This document shows, one piece after another, positions 1-10,600 of a stretch of DNA of 21,661 bases. A program made the position numbers and the translations under genes. The notes under the pieces are model-generated. The model did no database searches. It was not told the DNA's origin and saw nothing but the letters and a program-made list of their open reading frames with translations. This DNA is from Apostichopus californicus. Lineage: Eukaryota > Echinodermata > Holothuroidea > Aspidochirotida > Stichopodidae. Positions within the stretch are counted from its first letter, which is position 1, and the number at the start of each line of letters is the position of its first letter. The stretch is from NCBI GenBank assembly GCA_020650975.1, contig JAIPMN010002805.1, forward strand, positions 1 to 21,661. Direction: 5' to 3'.

Positions 1-737
1 AAACATAAGACTATTGACTTCATAAATTACATTGAACTTGTAATGAACCATCATATAACGTAAAGAAACCTTCAATTTGTTAACATGATGATGGTTATGA
101 TATATGTATATACAGATATAGTTTTAATCAAGGCCCAAGGGACTGTTAACAGACAGGATAATAAACATAATAGCACTGTTTCATCTTTCAGGAGAAAATT
201 AAGAAATAGCTATTTGATATATAACTGACTATTACAACATTTCCATAATCTTTTGCATTGCTTTCATTATTTATTGTTTTTGTTCTAAGTCTGTTTTTGT
301 CCATATGTATTAGTTTAACTGTGTTATACGGAGAGTGACCTACTAGACAAAGCTACAAAGGGTATTTGAGGTCACTTTCTTTTGCAACGTACGTCATCAG
401 ATAAAAAGTAATATACAACTTGTTCCATATATGTACGTTGTGATAAAACAAATAAATGACAATGAATGAAAAGAGAATAGAATAGAACTATATGAAAAAG
501 TGGGGCGCTATTTGTTAATAACAATTATTGCTTTTTACATCAGCTGACTGAAGCAAGTAGAAAGTTGTTCCTGGTACTGGTGAGATATATCCACTGGTTA
601 TGGCCAAAGGGTTGGAGAGGGCAATGTGTTTGTTGAATGAGATAAAAAAAGGTCAAGGAGTGGAACCACCATTGGGTGCAACAGAGGTCAGATAACCAGG
701 CACTTTAGCTTACATAAAACAGTTTGGACTGTGAATA

Positions 738-1295
738 TTATTGTTTATGAGCAGTACTGGGTAGGGGAACACCTGTGAGAAGTATTGTTTATGAGTAGTA
801 CTGGGTAGGAACACCTGTGAGAAGTACTGTTTATGAGCAGTACTGGGTAGGAACACCTGTGAGTAGTATTGTTTATGAGCAGTACTGGGTAGGGGAACAC
901 CTGTGAGAAGTATTGTTTATGAGCAGTACTGGGTAGGAACACCTGTGAGAAGTATTGTTTATGAGCAGTACTGGGTAGGGGAACACCTGTGAGTATTGTT
1001 ATTGTTTATGAGCAGTACTGGGTAGGGGAACACCTGTGAGAAGTATTGTTTATGAGTAGTACTGGGTAGGAACACCTGTGAGAAGTATTGTTTATGAGCA
1101 GTACTGGGTAGGAACACCTGTGAGAAGTATTGTTTATGAGTAGTACTGGGTAGGGGAACACCTGTGAGTATTGTTATTGTTTATGAGCAGTACTGGGTAG
1201 GAACACCTGTGAGTATTGTTATTGTTTATGAGCAGTACTGGGTAGGAACACCTGTGAGTAGTATTATCATTATGAGCAGTACTGGGTAGGGCACA
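738..1295. repeat. 42-47-bp minisatellite, about 13 copies
   Basis: The motif gtttatgagcagtactggg recurs at about 743, 787, 829, 871, 915, 957, 1004, 1048, 1090, 1132, 1179, 1224 and, degenerate, 1269. Length classes of 42, 44 and 47 bp come from gg/gggg variants and an added ttattg. The 42-bp class is a multiple of three, so the minus strand translates to a 14-residue repeat (YPVLLINNTSHRCS). This is not a gene: it has no acceptor or donor and no non-repeat sequence. Confidence 0.95.
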
Positions 1296-1428
1296 ACTTA
1301 GGACAGGATATGTTGGTAATGAAAGGTATGAAACATTCAAACAAACTATACTTTGAACTTTGTCTGCACTATTTTTGAGCAACTTTTCTGACAATTTTCC
1401 AGCATTACTTGCGAATACTAACTCCTCC

Positions 1429-1450
1429 NNNNCCCCCCCCCCCCCCCCCC
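1429..1450. other. Assembly gap (NNNN) with a poly-C run
   Basis: Four Ns at 1429-1432 are followed by an uninterrupted C run to 1450. The gap is probably an unresolved homopolymer or a scaffold join. The true length here is unknown and part of intron 12 may be missing. Confidence 0.9.
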
Positions 1451-1630
1451 GACCACCACCACCATGGATCTTCAGGTGCAGGTGGAAAGGGAAGGACCAA
1501 AGATAGTGCACTAAATAGTACAGGTATACATTTAAAAAAAAATACAAATAACTTAAACCAGGGATACAAAAGTCAAAAGTAAGCAATAAATTTGAATGTC
1601 CACATCAGTGCCTTTACAAAAGAAACTCAC

Positions 1631-1668
1631 CCTTCGAGCCGCAGGACAAAAGCTACTTCCTTCAATGG
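1631..1668 (-). CDS. SLC44A1: SLC44A1-like exon 12 (38-bp exon)
   Basis: Acceptor AG at 1670-1669 follows aaatcc; donor GTGAGT at 1630-1625. The exon enters with two bases that complete the split Ala codon of exon 11, then encodes [12 protein letters not shown] and ends in phase 0. It matches the family segment around TNFCTSAK, with the conserved FC. Its small size would make it easy for gene predictors to miss, but phase and content both fit. Confidence 0.85.
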
Positions 1669-4600
1669 CTGGATTTTTAAATGAATAAAAAGAGAGAGAG
1701 AAAAAAAAGAGAAGATTTCTTTAACATTATTAAATTTAAAATTGTTAATTTAAAAAGAGTCGCTTCAACATCACCTCATACTTCATCCTTTGCAAAAACA
1801 TTTCTGTATCTTTGGGAAACTTTATATCTGGTAGAATTTTAAACAGATGATAATTCAGACAGATTCTGACAATAACAGAGAAACAGTTCCCACAGAAAAT
1901 GATAAGTGACTGCTGGTACGCTCAATGTAAATAAAACAAATGAAATTTACTGATGATAAATCCAAGGTGAAGAATAAAAAAAGTTTTTTAATTCTTTTTA
2001 TAAGACTTGAGGGTAACTAATTCATGGTTAATTACATGAAGAAGGGGGACCTGATGTGAACTGAGTGTGTAACTTAAAATAACAGAAGGATACAAATATC
2101 ACAAATGTATGTCATACCAACTTAAAGGGAATAACTACTATGAAAACAGAGGGAGACATTGACAAATCTGAGGGTCAAATGGAGAGTAGAAATCTTGTGC
2201 ATTCATAAGTGTGTCTTTTGTATAAACCTGTTGGTGGTGTTGGTGAGGGGGGGGAGGGGGTTCTTATATAAATCTTAACAACTTTTTCCACACTTTTACT
2301 AATTTATTAAACAGGCTCAGTTCCTTGTATACTCCTCAATTGCTACAACTCCAATTTTTTAAGGCATTTCATATTTTCAAATTCATAGTTTTCTTAATCC
2401 CATTTACTTAATAATTTATACTTTGATGGTTTTTGATCAGAAATAAACTTTCTTTTCCACAACTTCAGCCTATGGACTGATTATAGATTGATTGATAGAA
2501 ATCTTACCAATCACAATGTAGGCATGCGCATTGATAAATTTGAGGATTTTCTCCAAGCACCACAGACAACAAGAAAGGCATCTTAGGATGAATTGTGCCA
2601 AAGATCCCTCTCGGCCCTTCAATCTGTAATAAAAAAGTTAACGTCATCCGTGGCATTATGAACGAAATGGTGGAAGGGAAATTAGTGATATGGGGTAGCA
2701 ATGTCGTCACTTCCCATATGTGGGGAAATCAACAGGATTTCCAATGCTTGGAAAAACTAGGGATATTACCAATTGCAGGAAGCAAAAAACTTATCTTTAA
2801 GATTAAATTATTCCACACTGTCAGTAGATAAATTTCTTCTCAAGACCTTGTCCCTAACCAAGATATGGTTGACTGTATGTAACCGTATCTTGATTGGCTA
2901 AACCCTTGAGTCTTCCGAGGAGTGGGATCGCAGTAATGGGTCTGTGATGTCATCACGACAGAATTTTCTCTGAAAGCTTCATTTTTGGGCTATTATAATT
3001 TTTTTTGTCCATGAATCCATAGAAAGTTATTATATATTTTGGAATGATTTGTTAAATGCCAAAGTTCTTTGAATTTAGAATTTCATCAAAAATGAAACTT
3101 ATTTGGGTAGAAATATATATAAACTTTCATCTGTGAATCAGTGAGATTGAAACATAAGGCCAATAAAAAAAAACAAGATTATTTTCAGCTCAATTACCAT
3201 GATGACATCATTCATTCTGTTGTTGCCCGGATGCATTTAACAAATATCAGCAGTTTTGAATTTAAAAAAAAAAAATACACATCTTCGCCAAAAAAAACTT
3301 CAATGAGGATGGGGGGTTTTAGCTAAAGGTGCAGAAAAGTTCCATCATGTTTCTTTAAATCGATCAACTTCAGAGACTGTAATATTCCTTTGAAGCACAA
3401 CAGTCAGAAGTAGAATATGCAGGGATGAGTCTGGGGTAAAATAAATCACGGAACTTTGCCAAAATGGCAGTATAGGCTCCAGTTTGCATATGCTACAGTG
3501 TGTTAGGATAATAGTTTTTGTCCCGAGGTAGAAAAGAAATCACGGAAAGCTCATGCCTGAATATGAAAGCACAATTACTTCACTGAATGAATAAATATAA
3601 TACATGACAACATTTGAACACATTGAATATAGATTCCATATTTTACCACATTAGTAATAATGTAGTACTCTATGTTTAATATACTCTTGCTGGGATGAGC
3701 TGAGCCAAAAATTTGGGGGACGGAACAATTTCAAGTATCTGACGGAAACAGAACGACATGAATAATTTTCACTGGGATATTTGCACTTACTTTGCTTGTA
3801 CGTAGAGTAGGATGGCCCTAGGCACCTTAACAAGGGTGATAATGAAGGCACCAAAGACCATCGATCCCAGGTGATACCGCATGAGTACCCCCATAGAATT
3901 TATGATTGGGGAATCAAAACTCTTCTGGTTCCTGAGAAACAAAACAAATATTAGACAACTTTTATTCTCAAGCTAACGAAACCTTTAAAAATACTTGTAG
4001 ATTTCATCATACACACACATATCAAGGGGAGAGGATGTGGAGTTCACTGTTGTGAACTTTGAGTGTGGGAGTATTGGCAGGCGCCCAATGGAAACAGAAT
4101 CTTAGATACATGCCACCTCTGCAATGCAAAAGTGTCTTTGACACATTTTTAAATTTTTGCCGTTATATAGAGTTTCCTAGAATCATGTGCAAGTTATGAC
4201 ATGGTATAAAAAGTGCATTCAATTCGTGACGGACGGGGTTTCACCTTGTAAAATACCAGGAAACCACGCAAGCTGCGATGACAAACTGGTGACAGGCAAG
4301 AATGAATTCCATGGTCCAGAAGAAACCAATCAGATGATACCACCAGAAATAGCGGACCATCTTCGGTGGGTCGTAGGTCACGAAACCCGTCTTTTCTACG
4401 AGCATGGCCTCACCTGGTTAGAGATGGAAGATAAATAAAGGTTACGCATTTCATACACCACATACTGACAGACGACTATAAACGTAAATAAAAGGAGTAA
4501 TATTGGATCCGATATGGCAAACCAAACAACTACGTCAAATGGGTCAAATGGCTTTCCCAGTGCAAGGATGTATAGCAGGCTTTTACACAGGAAACCACAA

Positions 4601-7600
4601 TATTTTAAAAGAGACAAAACTACACAGCCTTCAAAAACTGGTACACGAAATTTGAATCGCACATTTTTTCGCCTGAAATACAATTAAAAGGAGGAGGGCA
4701 CGATTAGGTAAACTGATGACTTTTGCTGAAACTGAAAAATGAGGATCTTAATCTGATGGTTTAAAAAAAGTTAATTTGGTTCATACTTTGCAATAAATTT
4801 TGCCTTGAAACACAACAGCAACCCTGCCAAGACACCAACCACATGCTACAAATCGACCCACTAGACCTCTTGATATCTGGCCCTTGTCTATAAACCAAAC
4901 ATGACCCCCATATCAAATAGCAACCTGATCATACCGGGCGAAGCATCGATGGTAACCAACCAAAGCATTGACTTTGATACAAAATCTAACAGCGATGTGT
5001 GTATCTTCATTGAGAGACAGTTTTAGGTAATCCCAACAACTTCACAGGACCAAAGTTAAAACTGGAATTTGCATTATTTTTGTCAACATATGATAGTACA
5101 ATACTCAAACATTTTATTATGAGAAGATCAGAACCGTGAGAAAACATTCTGGGCTCTTTTAAGTCCAGCAGAATCACACCAGAAATGATGTAATTAGGGC
5201 AAGTATTTCGAAGGTCCACCCACATAAAGAAAATATTGCATTTCATATTGAGGGATACAGAATTTTTCTGTGGTGGTTATTAAAGGTTAACATGACTTGT
5301 GGGTAAAGGATATTGAAATGGTGATTGTAATACAGCTCATTAAGGTAGATTGTGGGACATCCATTCATGTGTGAATATCACATAGCTTTATAAAAGGGGA
5401 AACAAAGTTACACTGGAATTAAAAAATTCACCTCGAGATCCTTATTAATTTCTTTTGCTTTTTTCAGGTCTTTGTTTTTTGTATGTGAATTGCACTCATC
5501 TTAACCCACCTGTTGCTGCTATGGCGACGAACACAGCAGCGACGTAAACAAAAAAGACCAGCAGTGATATGAACGTCCAGAACGGTAGGAGCAACAGTAA
5601 CGGCATCGCCGATAGGGCCTTGCCTGCTTCATGGAACAGCTCCACCGCAAAGGCGATGCGTTTACGCATGACCAAGATGACCAGGAGAAGAATCACCTGG
5701 CAACAGGAAAAGGTCAGAGTATCATTAACCTTTACAACTGATGATATATATATATATATACATACATATACTAACATATCCCAATGCATATACACCTAAC
5801 ATACAAAAAGCAGATACTAAGTTATTATTTGGAGATACCCAACACACAGATGTAGGTTACACAAGACACATATTTGGTACACAAATAATAACAGTCAAGA
5901 GAAAAAGATTAGGAAGACGAGATTCAGGTTCTGTTCGAACCATTTAACCAGACACATCCACTGACAGACACATCCATTGACAGACACATCCACTGACAGA
6001 CACATCCACCGACAGACACATCCACTGACAGACACATCCACCGACAGACACATCCACCGACAGACACATCCACCGACAGACACATCCACCGACAGACACA
6101 TCCACTGACAGACACATCCACTGACAGTCACATCCACTGACAGACACATCCACTAACAGACACACTGACAGGAACCAGGAACAAGCTTTGTGGCTGATGG
6201 ATCTGCCATATAGCCTTTTTAGTAAGCTACACTGCCCAAAAGTGACTACACAGCCTCTGATAACTGAATCAAAAAACTAAGTTTGCACAGCAAAGTTTAT
6301 TTGACTAAACTGGTTTCCTTCAATGGTTGTTATAGCCATGGGGTAGCAAGCAAAACAAAGTACACAACTGGCTTCCCCCCTCCCTATTTTCACAAATAAA
6401 ACTTTTGAAGTACAAGGAAGAACACCATCGTGTGTATTGCCTGATATATTACAAAAACATGTAAGGAAAGTGACATATCAATTTCAAATGGAAATCAAAC
6501 CCCTGAAGTTATGAAAGTCAGAATGTTTTTTTTCCTTTTCCGCAGAATAATTTCCACTCACCGTAAAGACCGTGGCACAGATGGAAAAAATGAGAAATGT
6601 CTGGATATTGTCAGCATCCATTTCTAGCTTCTGATGCTTGGGAATCTCTTCAAATGCTTGCTTCTTGTAATAATAGGTTACCCATAATGCAATGGTGCCA
6701 GCTGCCCAAAGAAATAAAAATTGTCAGCATGTTACATCAAACATTTTGCCTTTTTACATCATCAAAGACCAAAGACCAATGTTGAGACCTTAAATTGCAG
6801 AATCCTGTGCTCTGCAAGATGTGATATTTTGTTGAACCGAGGTTTGAGTAGACTGCTGTAAAATGATCTAATTTGCAACGTATACCAATCAGAAGAATGA
6901 CAGGAACTTACACACCTGAATTTAAGACATTGAACACAAACAAGGCCATGAGAACTACAGCATTTATCAATTCCATGTACAGATAAAGTCTGGATTATTA
7001 AGAGATTCGATCCTCTGGATGAAATGATCTAACTATTAATACTCCATCCTCCAAATTTATCGATTATCTGGCTAGAATATAGCCAGAGACTCACACACTG
7101 TAAGTGTTTTAATCAAGTTCTCGCACATTAACACAGGACCTCGCACACAGATTGGGGGGGGGGGAGGCTGGGCTAATGAACATATCTTGACCCCTCTATA
7201 TTAAAAAGGATTGATTACATGTCACTGTATTGATTACATAATTACAATTAATTACATGTCACCGTAAAATAAGAAGGATATTTGAAAGAAATAAACAAAG
7301 GCAAGAATCTGCTTCACTTACCGATGGAACCGACGATTGAGAGAACGTAGATCAACCACACGATGATTTGTGCAATAATATGCAGCAGTATCATAATGAT
7401 GAAGGCAACCACTGCAACAAAGAGAGAAACAGGATTCTCATTGGTCCACAAAGGCTGGGTCCACAATGATCAACCAATCAGATTGGGCTATCTTTGAATT
7501 CAAAATGTTGCTTACATGGTACTGACAACATAGTACGATGAGAATTCAAAAAAGCATGCAGGGAACTTTGTACCAAATCGCATCCAATTGTAATATATTT

Positions 7601-10600
7601 AGTCGCAAAAACTGCTCAAGGCTATCTCTTATCGCCTATTGGGAACAGAGCTACAAATTATATGGTAAATTGTGTCACAACGACATCCATATCCGAGTTG
7701 TGAGTCACGAGTCATTTGGTCAAACGATATTCAAGAACAGACCTAACGCCATGTAAGAGCCTTTACGAAAAAATGACAAACATAGTAGGCTACTAACAGG
7801 CTAAGATAAGCATTACTGTTACCATGTGCCGAAAGAGAAACATTATTATACCAAATATGTCTTTTTAACCAATTCTTGGTGTGTTTCCTTGGCAACATTT
7901 TCTTCATAACTTTAAGGTAATCAGATAACACTAGAAATAGTAGATGATTGTCTGAAAATATGATCCCTACACTTAATATAACTGCTATAACTTTCTAGCT
8001 TGTTATCACAACGTGTGGGAATAATCTTGAGGGACAAACATCTGGGGAAATGCTTTTGTCCAGACTTTCAGTAACTGTTTGGAAGCAAATTTGGTTTGAA
8101 GGGTACTGAATACTGTCAGTGTTAATGTGTAAGGCTCAGAATCAATTCGGTCACCGGATTACTCTCCTAAATTGTTGCCAAATCGGGCTCCGGATTATCC
8201 AAAGACCAATAAAGCTGGGAAGAAATATTAGGCACAAAGAAATGTTTTTACCCATAGAAATTAAGCAGAGTCCCAGGATCCACCACCTTGCCACATAGAG
8301 GTCCATCAAGGCCTTCGATATAAACTCGGAAGCGTTGAGAAACTCTACGATGTCGTTGATCTGTACTTCCGCAAACTTCCGTACATCCTTTGGGATGCAC
8401 CTACCGAGGATCGGTTGACTGAGAGAGAAGAAGATCAGAAAAAATTGGCAGGTTGAATGGAGCATAACTTCAAACGGAATACTTTTTAAGAGAAAGTCGC
8501 CCAGGAAAAAAACCTTGGCACGAAAACCAAACTACCAACGACTGATCCGCTCTCAACCCCAGTCCCCTTGCATCGGGACTGTGACTGTGTGATCATCGTC
8601 GGGTGTGCATCACCATTCCCCTCGAAAGGGAACAGATACTACACATGATCTTCAAATGTAATACTTGAATAATTTTACACAATATATAAAAATACTTAAT
8701 TCCAAAAGCTAAGATGTTTAACCTGTAGGATTTCTGATGTCAACTTTCAATGAAAGGAACCGTCAAACGACATAGATGTATGCAACATCTAACCTGTATG
8801 TCCGTAAAATATATGGATGCAATGATGGTTTTGTCCTTGGTTGGACTTATTCCAACACCTCAATCTCATACATATTCATTATCTTACACTTATTTAGTCA
8901 AAGCCACCAGTCTGTTAAAAATCAGGCCATAAAATACATGGATGCAATGATGGTTTTGCTCTTGGTTGGACTTATTCCAACACCTCAATCTCATACATAT
9001 TCATTATCTTATTACTTGCTTAGTCAAAGCCACCTGTCTTTAAAAATCAGGCCAAACAAGCTTGGTGATTGTCACAGCCCTCATACATATTCATTATCTT
9101 TTGTTACCTATTCAAGGCTACCCATAGCCCACCACTCTTTACACTGATCAAATTAGTCTTACAGTAACTACACATCGGTAACCTTACATCAGATTCTCTA
9201 CATGGTTACCTAAAGAGGTCAGCCTATCGCCTCTTGTAATTAATGGTAATGACTATCAATCTCATGCATATTAATTTTTTTTTTTTCTCCACACCTTTCT
9301 GCCTTTGTCCTTCTCCAGTTTATTCCCTACCCTGTTCCTTTAATCCTCCCTTTGTCCCTCCACTGTTTATCTTCCTCTTCTCCTCTTCCCCTCTTGCGTT
9401 CTTCTCACCATCCCTTGTCTACTAATCCCCTTACATGTATCTCATTGTGTTCACCGTGCTCATTAACCTGTCTGTATTCTGTGCGTGTTTTTGTCCCTTC
9501 TGTTACTGTTACTTGTCATTTAGCCTCTGAAGAAGATCCTGCTAGGATCGAAATGTCAGGCCAACTGCACAGCATATTAATTATGTTACATTACTACTTC
9601 CTGGTTGCCAATAGAAGTCAGCAAATCACTCCTTACAGTTGAATGTTATGATTCCTATCAACCTCATACATATTCATTATGTTACAATATCTCTTCCTGA
9701 TTGCCTATAGAAATCAGCTACTCCAGCCGTACAGCTGAGTGTGATTCCCATCAACCTCATACATATTCATAATGTTGCAATATCTCTTCCTGGTTGCATA
9801 TAGAAATCAGCCACTCAATCCTTACAGTTGAATGTAATTCCTATCAATCTCATACATATTCATTATGTTGCAATATCTCTTCCTGGTTGCATATAGAAAT
9901 CAGCCACTCAATCCTTGCAGTTGAATATGATTAACATAAGCCTCATACATATTCATTATCCTACAGCACCCGGCACTGGTCTTCATGGCTACCTATATAA
10001 GTTAGCTAGATGTCACACGTTACTGTTAATTAAAAGACTTGTAATACTCCACAATCCACATACATATTCATTACAGTTTATCTTCATGTTTTACCAGTAA
10101 AAATTCAGACAACCGATCCTTGCTGTACGTGGATGATATAATTCATATCCACAATCCTCAAAGGTTCACTACCTTCACAGTTCCTCTAACCAAATTATGA
10201 ACATATTTGCTCACGAATATTCACAGTCAATGTTCTTTTGTTTGTGAAGGACATCTCTGAAAGAACATGTATCAAATATACACACCTAAAATAACAAGGG
10301 GGTACTACCTCTATATGGTTACACCATGGAGCTATCTGTTTATAGCTCCATGGTTACACCTAGAGGGCAAAACAATTAATCATTTCTGGCATTTTCTCAT
10401 TAACGTTCCTTTACTTTGCGTCGGTTCCACTACGCAAACTTTCCGACCTACCTATCCATGACCTCTTTCGGGCACGGTCCAGTCAGCCCTTGCTCTTGCT
10501 CTATGTAATCGTCCACGGCAACGTCATAGTTGCAGAGCAGGATGCCCGTCTCCCTAGCGTAACTCTGGATGTCATTCGTGGTGTTAAATGTCTTGGTCGG

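Larger units (their letters stand above)
1..1630 (-). other. Start of intron 12, no exon seen
   Basis: The sequence downstream of the exon 12 donor (GTGAGT, 1630-1625) contains a minisatellite (738-1295), a four-base N gap with adjacent poly-C, and otherwise AT-rich DNA. The next CTL1 exon should encode the segment beginning near DAF and the last transmembrane helices. I could not find it here on either strand, so it is probably off the left edge, or lost at the gap. Confidence 0.6.
5697..6561 (-). other. Intron 7 with two simple repeats
   Basis: From the GTGAGT donor at 6561 to the acceptor at 5698-5697. It carries a (TA)n tract at about 5743-5762 and the 16-bp minisatellite at 5949-6165; the rest is ordinary AT-rich sequence. 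Confidence 0.85.
9082..10075. repeat. 90-93-bp tandem array, interrupted
   Basis: The word catacatattcattat (or close variants) starts at 9082, 9263, about 9571, 9665, 9758, 9851, 9944 and 10059. Four successive steps are close to 93 bp, and 9082-9263 is about twice 90. Units share gttgcaatatctcttcctgg, a tagaaatcagcca block and tccttacagttgaatg. Between 9290 and 9560 the array is interrupted by CT-rich DNA and a hammerhead-like motif. Confidence 0.9.
8419..10451 (-). other. Intron 4, largely tandem repeats
   Basis: From the GTAGGT donor at 10451 to the acceptor at 8420-8419. It holds a 125-bp duplication, a longer 90-93-bp array, a CT-rich tract, a hammerhead-like motif and a hairpin, each listed separately. 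Near 8467-8700 I see nothing recognisable. Confidence 0.85.

Noticed and set aside
745..942. Minus-strand repeat protein with 14-residue units
   Set aside because: It is only the translation of a 42-bp minisatellite; the frame breaks at 44- and 47-bp units and no splice sites bound it.
1134..1586. Minus-strand frame of 150 codons with EELVFASNAGKLSEKLL, faintly like the SLC44 exon after exon 12
   Set aside because: It crosses the N gap and minisatellite, lacks an acceptor in phase 0 with the exon 12 donor, and does not continue into the expected membrane helix.
5895..6165. Three overlapping cysteine-rich minus-strand frames
   Set aside because: Product of a 16-bp tandem repeat without stops, inside intron 7.
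5949..6165. CRISPR-like regular repeat spacing
   Set aside because: The repeats are contiguous without unique spacers, and the locus is a eukaryotic intron.
9243..9642. Plus-strand open frames of 60-96 codons
   Set aside because: They lie in CT-rich low-complexity DNA and a repeat fragment inside intron 4.
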